64,000 nucleotides of DNA from Cylindrobasidium torrendii FP15055 ss-10 (GCA_000934385.1 KN880447.1:154219-218218), one strand, 5' to 3'. Positions 1 to 12,581 are shown, numbered from the stretch's first letter. Numbers and translations are program-made. Notes: generated from the sequence alone by a model not told the origin.

Positions 1-979
1 CTTCGACAAGGGCACGCAGTCTGGGCGAAGCTTGCTTCTTGAATTCAGTGTCAAGATGCGACATAAACAACTTCGAGAATCTTGAGGCAGGGTTAGCAAT
101 AGTCAAGAGACAGTAAGTCAGCGCACTCTTGGGCATCTTGTTGCTCTGTAGTGTCGAGCCTCAAACTGTTGACGAGTCTTACGGGGTTAAAGTAGCACTG
201 CATACCCTCCTGGAGGGCGGCGAAGGTCACTTGAAGCTGGTATAAGGGGGATTTCTATCGCCGGCAGATGGTAAACAATGGCATGTTGATTAACATCGAG
301 GTGACCGACCTTGAAGCGTTCCTCTGAGTCTGCAGTCGGTCGACATTGATATACACCGTTGCGAAAGACGGGGTCACGAAACCAGACCTAGATGACTCTA
401 AGCAAAGGAGTTGAGATAAGAGGATAGTCGCACTTGAAGAGATGCATTTGCGTAACATGTCGCACCAAGGTTCTGGGGGCGCGTTCAGAAGTCAAATTGG
501 TCTGTGGACAAAGGGACTACCTTGAGTCCAGCAGGTAAATCTGGGTCGCGCGAATTCAGAAAAGGGTCACGACCAAGCTCAACAGCCTTTGCAAATGCGG
601 TGCGAGTTGCATCCTCCTCCAGCCAACAGTCGGTGTCGATGTGATTGAGGCAATTAGGATTGGTCTTGCAAAGTTTGGATGTGCACACAGGCTCTTCGTC
701 GTCCGAGATGATTATAACGTCCTCTGACTCCTCCGGAGTGGGTGAGTCTGGTTTTGATGGTTTTGGACTATGGATATTGCGACAGAGCTTGTGTTTACTG
801 CGTTTCGAGAACCCACAGGACATTCGACGGTGTTCGGGCGTGATCCCCGCAGATGAGACAACCTCTAAGCCAACCCACGCCCATGGTGCAGAGGTATTGC
901 CGGCTAGATTTGCACGCCGAAGTATTTTCCCAGGTGCAACTCGTGCAGAAGTCGCGGCCGTCTTGCGCTTCGGCGCCAT
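1..979 (-). CDS. USP48-like ubiquitin-specific peptidase, 5' part (runs off left edge)
   Basis: Cysteine peptidase that removes ubiquitin from proteins, partial here. I join exons 979-521, 472-434, 387-310, 254-127 and 80-1, all with GT-AG introns. The N-terminal ~150 residues are basic, then acidic (DVIIISDDEE), followed by a cysteine-containing segment ending DLPAGLK. The next exon encodes NLGATCYANASLQ, the catalytic cysteine box of USP peptidases, with Cys at its sixth residue. Later exons give VWFRDPVFRNGVYQC and QQDAQEFSKLFMSHLD, the QQDAQEF box of the family. The sequence leading into the Cys box resembles fungal USP48 relatives. The start is the ATG at 979. The His and Asp boxes would lie beyond the window. 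It is divergent from GAA1 with only 53 bp between start codons. Family assignment is strong; the exact USP48 orthology is inference. Confidence 0.88.
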
Positions 980-1032
980 GGAGGTGAAGAATGAAAGACG
1001 TCACGCGTTGACCTTGACCTACAACCACTACA
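980..1032. promoter_or_regulatory. 53 bp intergenic gap between divergent starts
   Basis: The whole space between the start codons of the USP48-like gene (minus) and the GAA1 gene (plus) is 53 bp. The 5' untranslated regions and promoters must overlap each other or the neighbouring coding region. No TATA box is visible. Confidence 0.5.
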
Positions 1033-3180
1033 ATGGATCGCCTCTTGGCCAAGTTCCGGGCACCCAAGACAGGCAACCCACATCTCGTACGCATACAACG
1101 ACGAGACAAGATTATTGCTCTCGTAACCGCACGACTTCGCCTGATTGTCGCTCTCCTCTTCATCGCCGGGTATGCATGGATGCTCATACTACCCACTATT
1201 CCCACCGAAACGACGGATAAAATAGACGAGAATGCACTGTTGCCTGCGCAGATCAACACTCAATGGAACTGGGACGAAGTACATGCCGCCGACCGCTACC
1301 TTGACCAACTGGAGCACCTCAGAGACACCAACGCGTCCTCCGCGGAACGCGCACTGTACCTTCAAACCGAATTTCTCAAACTTGGCCTCGATGCGTCTAC
1401 ACAGTCTTACACCTTTTCCACCGTAGTTGGTGACTCTACTGGCGTCAACGCATACGCACTTCTCGCAGCACCTCGCACCCCCGGCGCCGAGGCAATAATA
1501 ATATCTGCATCATGGCAGAGCAGAACTGGCGAAGGGGACGGCACTTTGAACTTGCGCGGCGTTGCTACAGTACTTTCAATGGCATCCTTTGTACGCAGTA
1601 GGTCCCAAGCGCGCAATTATGGACATCCACTAAAGTGGCTGTTGCAGGGTATTCACATTGGGCCAAGGACCTCGTTTTTGTAGTCAGTGATGGATATCTG
1701 GACGGAATGCAGGCATGGCTGAGTGCATACCATGGTGTATCACAGCCAAGTACGTTGTTATAACTTCCCCGCTCATTCACTTCTCATGGGATGGTCAGAC
1801 CTACTGGCCGACAATTTGGACATCGCGACCAGCGTCGTTTGGGTTGCATTGAATGTGGATTATCCAGGTCATTCGTTTTCTCATCTTGGGATATTCCACG
1901 GTCCGTTCTATATTTCCCGTGAAACCACGAAACCACGGTCTCAACGTTCGCAGAGGGTCTAAATGGCCGCCTTCCAAACCAAGATCTCTTGCGCTCGTTC
2001 AGACGCATTTCACGCCAGACGGGTGGCTCCCCTGTCATTCTATATGACCACATTGACAACCGCGACAACCACAAATCCCTTGGTATGCTAGGGAGCATGC
2101 TACCAAGTTGGCTCCAAACGCCCATCCTAAGCATCCCTCAAGTCAGGAAATACATCTACCATGCGAGCAACGTCCTCCAGCATGCGAACTATCAGGCAAG
2201 AGGGATTGGTAGTGGTACACATGCACTATTCCACAAATATCGCATCGACGCGTTTACTATGTACGCTCTGCCTGCTACCGGCCCTCATGGATTCCATACG
2301 CTGGGCAAGTACGCAAGTCAATTGTAACTCTCTAGCGGTGGCTGATGCCAGAATAGGGTTCTCGAGTCTACGCTAAGGACAGCCAACAACATGCTTGAAC
2401 GCTTACATGCGTCGCTCTTCTTCTACATGCTCACCAGCTCGGACTTTTCTCTCAAGATTGGAATGTTCCTTCCTTCCGTCATTTGTGTGAGCGTTGCCAT
2501 GATGTTCCACGGGCTAGGTATATGGACGTCGGCGGGATGGACGCAGATTGCAGCCACTGCGACAGAGTTGGAAAAATCCAAGATAGTAGTGGCGAGGCGC
2601 ATACGCCCGACATTGCCTGTCCTCGCTATCATGGCCATGACCCACGCCGTTGGTGCCGTTCTCTTCTATCTAGTCAACACATCGGCAATTGCGACAAGCT
2701 CTGTACGTTCATTGCCTTGCTTGTCCAAATTCAGTCTGACTCCTGCCTTAGTTCCGACAAGTTCTTGTTGGGCTAGTGATTGCAACGCTTCCCATGGTAT
2801 TGAGCGCCAATCCGAAAGTCGCTTCGGCACAGCAGGATGAAGATACGCAAGCAACTGTTGCGGTGACGCTCAAGGCGCTCAATATTTGCCTAGCGTCGAC
2901 CGTCATTTCAATTTTGTCGGTGCTGAATTTTTCGTTGGCAGCCTCGTTGGCCGTGCTACTTGGAGTCACATTGTGCATACCAATACCATCAGGCAGCAGT
3001 GCTAAATGGGTGGCCTATGTAGCTTACAGCGCCCTTGGCCTGGGATGGCTAGCTATACCTGGGGAGGTCGAAAGAATGGTGTGGGGATGGCAGATGTTGG
3101 GAGTATGGACATGCCCCATTGTGTGTATGATCTATACTCCTCTCGTTCTACAGGCAGTCATTGTTTGTAAATTAACATAG
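1033..3180 (+). CDS. GAA1: GPI transamidase subunit GAA1
   Basis: Subunit of the ER-membrane GPI transamidase, which attaches pre-assembled GPI anchors to proteins. The first exon begins MDRLLAKFR and has a hydrophobic segment at about residues 37-55 (LRLIVALLFIAGYAWMLIL), the N-terminal membrane anchor. The middle exons give the peptidase-M28-like lumenal domain, including DLVFVVSDGYLDGMQAWL, DYPGHSFSHLGIF and ARGIGSGTHALFHKYRIDAF, then LPATGPHGFHTLGK. Several hydrophobic segments follow from about 2400 to 3150, as expected for the multi-pass C-terminal half. At least five introns interrupt it. It ends VCKLT with TAG at 3178-3180. The GTHALFHKYRIDAF and PATGPHGFH blocks are what I recognise of the Gaa1 family. 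Confidence 0.92.
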
Positions 3181-3653
3181 GAAATGACTTACAAAACTGT
3201 GTCGGTTCTAGCGTTCAAGTTTCAGATAGCCCGGTCCTGGAGTCTCCATATACTATCTTCACCAACGTCAAACCAAAAACATCGATTTATCTCTGATGAA
3301 CCAAGCAAGGCTCGATTCTATCTCTCAACTCGAAGGCTCCAGTCGTCCTCTCTCTGATGGTCTTTTGGCACTGACATAACAACATCGAGCTGCTCGGCGT
3401 TCGACATTTGCATTTGTGTCCACCGGCATTGGTGCGTGCTTTGCCTTCCCTTTCGTCCAGGTACTCCTAGTAATTCAGCAAGGGTATAAACATGATCTCT
3501 GCTTCAATTGTCACATGTCACACCCGAGATGGGCTTGCAGAGACTAGCTAGCTCAGACATCAACCAGATGGTAGGACCCTTCCTTGTGCCATTCTTCAGG
3601 CGGCTTCACGCGTTACGTGCGACTACAACAGCACCACTTCACCCAACACTGTA
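3181..3653. other. Intergenic, convergent 3' ends
   Basis: Lies between the stop codons of GAA1 and the NAD(P)-binding protein gene. It probably holds the 3' UTRs of both. I see no coding signal or repeat. Confidence 0.6.
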
Positions 3654-4993
3654 CTACTGACGAGCTTTCTTTGCGTACGACTCAGCCACTTCCAGGAAAT
3701 CAGCCCTGCCCTTTGTTGGCTTCCATCCCAAAGCACGCCCCCGCGTCGACCTGCAGCCCGTGTTCGACGCAACGATGTTCGTCAACTATACTCAAGCATC
3801 AATTCGGTGACCGAGCGGTGCTGCAACCGAGTACTCACCAGGTCAGTCTTGAAGACGGCTGTCTGTTCTTCGGGCGTGAACGGCCGCGCCTCACTGGGAA
3901 CAACACCTGAGAACTCTTTCGCCGCCGCGACGGCTAGTTCTTTGAGCTGCACGGTGCCATTCTCGACGAAGTAATACCCATCGATTCCGTGAGATAGAGT
4001 TTCTCCACCAAGCAGCTTGTTTATCATGAGAAGCATCAGGTCCGTGGCTGCAAATACACCTCAGTAAGAAATACCGGCGCGGCATACGAGACGCAACAGG
4101 AGACATACTTTCGTGGATATCGACTATAGCCCATTCGTTCAAACCGTCACCTATGAAACCCGGTACGCCCTTGGTCAGCTCAAGAGACGCAACAATCATG
4201 TAAATCATCATTTCTTGTGGTTTGACAATTCCTGCGTCAACAAGAACACCCGTTGGCTGCGAAAATATGGCGCCGGGGACAAAGAGATAGGTGTAGATGT
4301 GGCCTAAATGATTCTTGAGACATACTGGCAGGAGAAATCACATACGACCGCACCTTCAGCATCTGCTTTGAGGAATTCTTGGTCAACATTGTTATGCAGA
4401 GCCGTGGCTGGGATCGACCGAAGCTGTTCGATATCGGTATCGTCGTAGTCGGAGTACTTCGCCTGCGCTGGAGACTTGCCGAACGAGTAGTCTGAAAGCA
4501 GGGCGGTACCAGACTGGGATAGCGCATTGGTTCTCGCCAACAGTTGTCCGCGAAGAAGATGCACGACTCACTACATGAATGACATGGACTCTTTTCTTGG
4601 ACTGTCTCGTGGCCGCCAAAATATTGAGGGCACCGGTAAGGTCGTCGCAGTTATACTATGAGGTTCAATCAGTAGTCTTATCCAAAACAACAATTAGCAG
4701 CCCTACAGCGTCAATCAGAATATCTACATCAGCCATCAACTCGACGAGCAGCGCTGCGTCTGTGCTGGGCGATCCTTCCACGACCCTCACTCCCAGCTTA
4801 AGGTCGCGAATCTTCTGTGCCTTCTCTGCACTGCGCACAAGTGCGGTCAAGGACAGCTTGGGATAGTCCAAGAGGCGTGTCAGGACACTTCCACCAAGAT
4901 AACCTGCGCCATCCAAGGTCACCAACTGTATCAACAATGCAAAGACCTGTACTTACCAGTCGCGCCAATGATAAGGACACTGAGTTTAGACAT
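3654..4993 (-). CDS. NAD(P)-binding Rossmann-fold protein (NmrA-like / atypical SDR)
   Basis: Predicted cytosolic NAD(P)-binding protein of the extended or atypical short-chain dehydrogenase group; substrate unknown. Exon 1 from the ATG at 4993 gives MSKLSVLIIGATG. Splicing joins it to YLGGSVLTRLLDYPKL, rebuilding the dinucleotide-binding GATGYLGGSV loop after the first beta strand. Later exons give DVDILIDAVG, LTGALNILAATRQSKKRVHVIH, and a C-terminal half with GFIGDGLNEWAIVDIHE. The last intron is needed: the exon after it encodes GRALGWKPTKGRADFLE, the usual C-terminal block of this group, with stop at 3654-3656. At least five introns. The classical YxxxK catalytic pair was not located, so an enzyme reaction cannot be assigned. 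Confidence 0.75.
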
Positions 4994-5992
4994 AGTACTA
5001 GTACCTTTGATTCTGAGTACAACTGGTTCAGATTGTTTATAAATCGTCTGCTTATTCATCTCTTCCCGATGCGTCCGGGGTTTGTCCTCTGTGCCATTCG
5101 CCAACTCCACGTCGAAGCTGAGTCTGAGTCCCATAAATCTCGGGATTTCCCTGCAACTGCCCTATATCCCGAGGGACAGGATATTCCTTGCGAAGCAATA
5201 TGTATATCACTCAGAATTCATTCGAAGTTTTCGGTCAGGGCAGTGGATGCCGCCCTCGTTCAACGGGCTCAGTGAATAATTTGCAGATCAGTGATTGGCA
5301 TACGCCTGCCTCTTCCTTGAGTGCTGCAGTAGCTTAGCGCTCAGGACATGTGATATGATCGATCGGCATCCCGATTCCCATTGTCTAAGTAGTGCTGAGT
5401 GTACTCGTTCTTGAGTGGCTAATTACGGATATTAAACCATTGAACACGATAGGTATGGTCACTCGCCATAATGCCTTTCAAAGCGTGGAAACCGTGGCTA
5501 TCATGTCGTAAGTCGCTGAGGCGGGTGACCAGCCCACCGGCCCGCCGTCAGTGCTATGTCGTCGCCCCAAGTTGCTTTGTGACTGGTCGTGTTGGCGGCA
5601 AGGCGCGCATGCACCTATAGAGGTGTCTCGAACGTCGCCCATACTTACAGTACTCGAAATAACGTCAACAAGACTGTCGGTGCACATGTCAAGGGGCCTC
5701 GGGCACGCTCACAAGAACATATATTCTAGTAATCAATGGTCAAAATCGAAGAGCGAGAAGGCCTCACTGAAGAAGATTAAAACATTAGTCCCATGATAGC
5801 TTAAACACCGAGCGGGGGATATGGAAGGCTTGGAGCATAGTAAAGTGTACAGACACATGAGCAAAATAAATGATGTCTAGAGTGTCCGATGCAGTGGTCA
5901 AGTCGCGGTCATAGCGTAATTCTTTGGCAAAGAATCCGAAAGCGAAATTGGGAAGACGAAATGTTTGGCCGTGAGTAAACCTCCCGCTTTGC
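4994..5992. other. Intergenic, upstream of the NAD(P)-binding gene
   Basis: About 1 kb between the start of the NAD(P)-binding gene and the stop of the Rheb gene, both on the minus strand. Only short unsupported open frames are present. I see no repeat or RNA gene. Confidence 0.5.
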
Positions 5993-6870
5993 CTACATGA
6001 GCAAGCAGCGACTCGCTGGAGGGTCGCCTTGCTGTGAGGGCGAGTTCTTCTCAACTTCACCGAGTACGAGGTCAAACACTTTGGCTATAGTGACGTTCAA
6101 TACACGTAAACTGAGGCATATCGCGGGCACGCACCAACGTTGAGGTTGTTCTTTGCGCTAGTCTCGACCCATGCGGCCTTGTTGGTCTTCGCGAGGGCTT
6201 GTCCCTCCTCTGCGCTCACCTGTCTTGATAAAATATTAGGGATCTGGGTTGACAAGGAAGAGGCGAGTATACCTTGTTGTAAGATCTACCTTTGACCCTA
6301 CTATAACACATGGTATATCTGTCACGCCGCAAAAGTCGATAATCTTGTCGTACACCACTTGAATCATGTCGAATGAAGTGCGTGAAGTGACTGAATACAC
6401 AAGAACAAATCCGTGTATGCCTACGATAGTCGTGAACATGCCGACTCTTGGGAAGGACGGGAACTAGAGCTTACCGATGGCGTGTTTAGCATTGAGGATC
6501 GACTCTGAGTCCTGTACGCTGTTAGAACGTGTGGTAGGAGTGAAGCAAGGGGTTGCTAACCTGGCCAGCTGTGTCAATTACTTCACAATCATACTTCGCG
6601 CCGTTGTAGGTGACCGTCTTATTGAAATGCTCCTCTGATGAAAGCAGTGAGCTCATGGAAGGATGATTATGGACACGCCTAGCCGACCTATGGTAGGATA
6701 GTAGTTCTCGTGCCAGACGTTGTCTATAAACTGCAGAACGAGTGACGATTTCCCTGTTGTTGCAATGTGAGTATTTGAGATAGAGATGATGGGGGGCTGT
6801 ATGACTGACCGACCGACCGCGCGCCGAGCACTGCAAACTTGCGCTTTTTGAGGGTTTCGGAGGGCGCCAT
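5993..6870 (-). CDS. RHB1: Rheb-family small GTPase
   Basis: Small Ras-superfamily GTPase of the Rheb group, which in fungi acts with TSC proteins and TOR in nutrient signalling (family knowledge). It starts at the ATG at 6870, MAPSETLKKRKFAVLG. The P-loop GARSVGKSS spans residues 16-24 and is completed across the first intron. Next come DNVWHENYYPTI (switch I), CEVIDTAGQ (G3), GFVLVYSVTSRTSFDMI, and VGSKVDL in the G4 position. The end is RCLLM, a CAAX-type prenylation box, with stop at 5993-5995. The P-loop has Arg at the position of Ras Gly12, a typical Rheb feature. Seven or so exons are needed. It is in tandem with the Sam37-like gene. Family assignment is firm. Confidence 0.92.
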
Positions 6871-7389
6871 GGTGGTGAGAGGGTAAGTGACTGAAGTGCC
6901 TGCCGGCCCCTGACTTGCACGCTTGTGGCGCCTTCCGCCTATAATCCACGCTACATGGAGGTGCACGTCCATCTGCTGGTTGGCCAATGATCCGACAGGG
7001 CGTCCGCGTCATTTGGCGCTCGACATCGGCAACGCCCTCGTCAGAGCCACTACTCCCTTACCCGCTGGGAAGCGGCGAGCTGTTCTCAGAGTCACTCTCT
7101 ATCCCCGCTTTAATCAAGCGTTATACGTAATATTAGCCCGTACACTGTACAGTTTACGGCGAGAGTAAGTAGCTTCTGACAATCTCACAAAGTGCAGTAC
7201 TGCAATAGTTGACCAAGGCGCGCACCAAGTGAGAACGCGTATTTGTGGCGAGTCCCGAGCCGGTAAAGAGCTTTCAACTCTACAACAAGTCGTGTCTCTA
7301 TTCACTGGCTGTTGGGGGCGAAGAACGTCCATGTAGCGGTACAACATACCAGATACATAGAAGGGTAACTGTACGCTGTCTGTCCATGC
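6871..7389. other. Intergenic between two minus-strand genes
   Basis: Holds the 3' region of the Sam37-like gene and the promoter of the Rheb gene. I see no recognisable motif or repeat. Confidence 0.5.
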
Positions 7390-8494
7390 TTATAGTATCC
7401 AGGGGAAAAGTGACAAAAACGAGAATGACTGCTGGGTTGTCGGTGGTAAGGAGGTTGTCTCTGGAAAACAAATGTGGTGAATCATTTCAGCATGATCCCG
7501 TAGTTGAGGAAATGATTTGAGCAGATTATCTTTGATCAACCGGTCGGGATACGGAGGTTGGATGATGAGCAGAACATGTGCCGCTACAACAAAGTCCAAT
7601 GAAGAAACTCTGCTCGAACACATCAGTGACTGGTGCATACAGCTTGCTTGACTGACCTATCTCCAAAGAAGAACTGATTCGAACCAAGCAGGCGAGCGTA
7701 TATCTCTAAAGTCGACCGTGCCTTCTCCATGACCTGTCCAACTATGTTGGAAGAAATTTCGGACTGATACATGCCACACACCTTTTCACGCTCAAATACG
7801 CGTAAGAAACGATCGTGACGCTTGGCTTTTAGGTCTGGTAAAGTTGGTTTATGTGGTAAGGATGCCTTGAATGAAGATTCGTGTGTATCCTTCTCAACCT
7901 CTTCGCCTTCAGTCACCCATAACTCTGCAGCTTCCAATCTAGACCTGAAAGATGCACGTAGACGACTTGGGGCATAGAAGTGCTGAGGGAAGGAGTAGCT
8001 TGCCGCCAAGGAAGGGTTCACTAATTCACGCCAGTTGGCCTCCTGTGCGAACTGTATGTGCGCCTGTGAACAGTACGATTCATCTCAGTAGCTCGGGGGT
8101 GGAGATAGTAAACACGTACAACAAGGTCCCCCAGGCTTGACTCCGCGTGTGCGGCCATTGCAGTGGCTTTGGCGCGTTCGGAAGGCGACAGGAACGCGTC
8201 AAGCTCATTCGAAGAAGGATGGTATTTCAACAGTGCGGAGAGCGGGCAGATTGTCTTGGAGTTGTGGAACAAAACGGGAAGCACGCCTACATGTACATTG
8301 AGCAACTGCAAGAGAGGTGAGCTCGCGAATGTACCTGCAGGTGAAGAATCCGCGGAAACACATTCGACAATGGAGTATTTCCCTCGTAACGTATACTGAA
8401 GGTACAAAACGGAGGCCAGACAGAGAGGGTCGAACGAAGCCAGATTCCATTTTCCTGGCCAGACATGTAGCACGTAGTTACCGGTATCTCCCAT
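7390..8494 (-). CDS. Sam37/metaxin-like mitochondrial outer-membrane protein
   Basis: Component of the sorting and assembly machinery that inserts beta-barrel proteins into the mitochondrial outer membrane (family knowledge). The ATG at 8494 begins MGDTGNYVLHVWPGKWNLASFDP, the thioredoxin-like N-terminal strand of metaxins. It continues with CLASVLYLQ and VGVLPVLFHNSKTI. The glutathione-transferase-like C-terminal part gives EKARSTLEIYARLLGSNQFFFGDR. After an intron it reads SSLDFVVAAHVLLIIQPPYPD and LIKDNLLKSFPQLRDHAEMI, both hallmark metaxin and Sam37 blocks. An in-frame extension upstream of 8494 has no ATG. The C-terminal tail has a short hydrophobic run (SFSFLSLFPWIL), which could be a membrane contact. 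Metaxin versus Sam37 orthology was not resolved. Confidence 0.85.
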
Positions 8495-8972
8495 GATTTG
8501 GATGCCAAAGATGAGGGCTGGTCGTTGGCCGTGAGAAAGCCGAACACTGAAGTCGATCGGGCCGGACACGGACAACGGTCAAGACTCCAAAGGCGCACTG
8601 TAGGCTAACTAACAATGCAAACGCCAGCAGCAAGCTCCAGAATTCATCCATTCGCTGGATGAACACTCTCATATCGTATTATCAACGCGTCGCTCAAGTC
8701 TCTTTGGGAACGGACCGCCTATATGCACCGCGGTAGTCATGCATCCGTAGCCTCAAGCCGGGCGGCCCTCGTCATTTGATTCTCCTGGTAGACACCTGGT
8801 CCATGAGGCCTTGAGGCCTGAGTATGCACAGACCAGGATGGCTTCTTTCCATGTCGTTTTTCGAGTTGCCAGGGTCGAGGGGAATAATACTGGGTAATGT
8901 TCGGTAGGACACAGCTTATAAAAGAGGCTCCTTGTGCCGAGCACACTGTAGTCCATACGCCTCCCCTTTCCT
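8495..8972. other. Divergent intergenic region between Sam37-like and polysaccharide-lyase genes
   Basis: Carries the promoters of both genes. A TATA box is listed separately. Nothing else is recognisable. Confidence 0.5.
8917..8923 (+). promoter_or_regulatory. TATA box of the secreted polysaccharide lyase gene
   Basis: TATAAAA lies 50 bp before the ATG at 8973. This spacing fits a fungal TATA promoter with a short 5' UTR and suggests a regulated gene. Confidence 0.6.
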
Positions 8973-10614
8973 ATGGCTCTGAAAGGCTTTAAATTGCTCC
9001 TTGGTCTTCTAGCGTTGCTCCCGAGTGCCATTGGCCTCGCATTTCCTGGAGCCGAAGGTGCGTCCAGCTACAGGAATCTGGAATGCGGACATTATCTTAC
9101 CAAATATCAGGGTTCGGGGCTCAGGCAACAGGCGGGCGAGGCGGTGATGTCTACGTTGTCACCAATCTGAACGACAGTGGCACTGGTAGCCTTCGTGACG
9201 CAGTCTCGAAATCCCATCGTGTAATTACAGAACAAATCCACTGCTGTTCTTTGCTCTAATGAATGCCCTACAGATCGTCGTTTTCGCAGTGGGCGGACTC
9301 ATCACCATTGATGACCGCCTCGTCGTCAGCCACGATGTGACGATCCTAGGACAGACAGCACCTGGACAAGGCATTACCGTCTACGGTAACGGTGTCTCGT
9401 ACTCAAACGCAGACAATACCATCACCCGATACATTCGCTTCAGGATGGGAAAGACGGGCGACTCTGGAAAGGACGGTATCACCATCGCTGAAGGGGCCAA
9501 CATGATCTTTGACCATGTCAGTGTATCTTGGGGGCGCGACGAGACTTTCTCTATCAACGGAGACGTTTCCAACGTCACAATTTCCGATTCTATCATCGCA
9601 CAAGGCCTCGAGCCGCACTCTTGTGGTGGACTGATGCAGGCCGACGGGGGTATCAGTATTTTCCGCACTCTTTACATTGACAATAAGACGAGGAATGCTA
9701 AGACAAAGGGGAAAAATTCGTTCACCAACAATGTAGTCTATAACTGGGGAGCAGGAGGAGGTGAGTGATATACTGTTCGAAGCTATGAATATCGAAAGAA
9801 CATTTTACTTTCAGGATATATCGCTGGTGACTCGGACGGCCAATCATACGCCAACATTGTTGGAAATGTCTTTATTAGCGGTCCTTCAACGTCTGCTCAT
9901 CCATGTAAGACCGCTGTCTCTGTTCTGAAGCACCCCGTCGCTAAACATGCGTCACGAACAGTCACCCGCGGTAACGCGAACTTCCACGCATACGTCTCAG
10001 ACAACTACTATGATCCCGACCAGGTTCGTCGTCTCGACTTTCTCGAGCTTATGTTGACTTTACCATTGCCTAGGATGGGACTCTCAACGGATGGGTTCTC
10101 GCTGAATCGACAGATAACTACTCCGACGTCGACTTCCAGGCGTCTCCCTACGATTATCCCGCAGTAAACAATCTTCTCAAATCCGGCTCAGACGTTTTCG
10201 ACTACATCAAGGCAAACGCAGGCGCCAGTAAATCTCGGGACCACGTGGATGACTATCTCATCAATACTGAGCTTGCATCGCTCGGAAAGACTGGTGCACT
10301 GATCTCGGACCCAACCGCTTCACCTATTAACGGGCCCGGTCCTATTGATGGTGGGAAGGTAAAGAACGGCCGTCTTACCTCTTAAATATGCCACTGATAT
10401 GATGTATTACTATCCAGGCTTTGACTGACACCGACGGTGATGGAATTCCAGACGAATACGAAAGCCAGCTGGGCACGAGCTCGACGGTGTCTGACTCCGC
10501 AACCATTGCATCGAATGGCTACGCCAGTAAGTAACCCTTATCCATTCGGGTTTGATCTTGGGTTGCTAACATAACTATTCAGACATCGAGAACTATGCAA
10601 ATTTACTGATTTGA
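8973..10614 (+). CDS. Secreted pectate-lyase-like polysaccharide lyase
   Basis: Predicted extracellular polysaccharide lyase with a right-handed beta-helix, acting on pectin in plant cell walls. The N-terminus [23 protein letters not shown] is a clear signal peptide, followed by the mature start FPGAEG typical of this group. After intron 1 comes [22 protein letters not shown], then [26 protein letters not shown] and [33 protein letters not shown] follows, and the core ends around [11 protein letters not shown]. The C-terminal exon carries [12 protein letters not shown], a calcium-binding-like acidic loop. At least six introns. The stop is at 10612-10614. It resembles family PL1 relatives with the AFPGAEG start. 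Whether it prefers pectate, pectin or another polymer cannot be told from sequence. It fits a plant-associated or saprotrophic life. Confidence 0.88.
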
Positions 10615-10807
10615 CCCCCGTCTAAGATAGACAGCTAGCGCCTTTTAAATTATGACAAGGAGTGCTTTTGAATCCATTGCCATTGGTGGTATACCGATCG
10701 GGAAATTGCTTGGTAAGCAGTTAGAATGACAGACGTAAGATGCAAATTCTACCAGTGGGCCAGTGGACCGACAATGAGCCAATAAATAAAGAAAACTAAT
10801 CAAAGTA

Positions 10808-12581
10808 TTAAACAGGGCAATTTGCGTCAGTATGCATTGCGGCATCTTCGGGGCCTAATTGAAGGGGGTTGCATCTGAGAAGTCATTCAGCTAGTGTCGT
10901 ACCTATGCTATGAGCTACACACCCAGGGAGTTTATCCAGTGGGCCATCATACTCCTCGTCCACAACAGGTTCAAGGTTGCATGCATCGGCCTCTGCTTGA
11001 TCGACGAGGGTGATCTCCTTGCAATCCTCGATGACGCCTAAAAGGTTACAGAACACGTCGGCGAGTCGAATCACGCGTACAGAGTAGCAAAACATACCGT
11101 TGATTGTGTTGTCATTGGGATTGTTGCAGTTATCAATGGCTAGCTGCTGAGTCCTGATAACACATCGTGCTGAGTAAGGTCGTAGATGGAAGAGTGACTG
11201 GATATACTCACTTTGTGTCCCATCCATTCTGGAAGTCACCGTGCCAGGAATATCCTGTGGGATCGCTGATTCAAGTAAGCTTTCCGAGAGGCGCCATTGA
11301 CAACACTGAATACCCTGTAGCCTGTTGGTGGAAATAATGGTACCGGCGGTGAGGCATAGAAAATGACCTATAAACATTCACTCACAAGAACAAACGGCCA
11401 GCCATCGCTCTCGCTCCAACGGTCAACAAATGTGTCAATGTCCCAAGTCACCTGTAAGGTCAGGGAAATTAGGCCAGATCCGAAAGCAAAGGCAATCTTG
11501 GATACCTCGTAGAAGAGATGGACCAAGGCGACGGGGTGAGTATCGGGGCACTTGCCTTCGCGTTTCGTTAGCACGCGTTTTCATCCTAAAGTTCGGTCGC
11601 CGCACCGTTGTCCATATCACTGAGGAAGGCCATATGCGACTTGTGGTCATCGCTATCGACGTTCTGAACACGTACGCATCAACATACCATTTGATCAGGG
11701 CCAAGCAACGTATACGTGTGGACTCGGGCAGCGCAACAAAAGACCAAACTCACCTCACCATCCCAGCAACTAGGGAAGTGCAAACGGCTCTGGTATCCGC
11801 TCTCGCAGTTCGTTGTCGGGAAACCACCAACGCCGTCATAGCCATCATTACCCGAGCCATATCGCAAGCATGACCATTGAACGGCGCGCTGAGCCAGTTC
11901 CTCAGGCGTACCACGTTCTGCATTCTCGTTGAACGAGCGCTTCTTAGCGTCTCCAGAGATCATCCGTAGGCCCTCGGGGAACGCCTTTAGTCCGACACCG
12001 CCGTTCAGAGTCTCCTCATCGCCACGCTGTAAGTAGTAAATGAGGAGGCCACCGTTCGGGACCGCCTCAAACTTCTTAGTCGACGGGTCTTGAAAGTATA
12101 GCTTGGGGAACCCTGGATGTCCAATGAATTAACATCTGAATAAAGGCTCATGGTGCTCTCGCCTACAATAGTTGCTGTTGTCCTCGAGCACTCGACATGA
12201 GCGGCACTTGGATGCTTGAAGAGTGTCGTATGTTGAATTAGCAGCAAAATCTATTCGAAGATAGGCGTATTGCGGATGGGTATCACCCGAATGTTGACTC
12301 ACTGTATGCACCATGAACAGTCTAAAAGGCAGTTACTTAGCAATAATATCATCATTTTCAACCAAGACATCGCATACATGAGTGTGTTGCGAAGGCGTTT
12401 GGCCAGGGGAGACAATGGGATCCAGGCGTTCTGTTAGACAAAGTCATTTTATCTTCAATCGTCGACGAGAGCAAAACCCCATGCCTTGAACAAGTGGCGA
12501 GGTGCAGGGCAGTCTGAACCATGCCTGTGCCGACCCGGCAGAAAGAATGGAAATAAGAACGAATGCGCCTAGGTTGAACAT
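10808..12581 (-). CDS. Secreted DUF1996 protein
   Basis: Extracellular protein of the fungal DUF1996 family, whose function is unknown. The start MFNLGAFVLISILSAGSAQA at 12581 is a signal peptide. The mature N-terminus has PCTSPLVQ, then RLDPIVSPGQTPSQHTHV with the conserved His-rich block. Next come LKAFPEGLRMISGDAKKRSF, LHFPSCWDG, CPDTHPVALVHLFYEV and WDIDTFVDRW, all characteristic of the family. The final intron must be removed to give LPGCNPLQLGPEDA and a stop at 10808-10810; without splicing the reading ends elsewhere. About eight introns. It converges with the polysaccharide lyase gene, leaving 193 bp between stops. Secretion is supported; a role in carbohydrate breakdown is only a guess. 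Confidence 0.85.
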
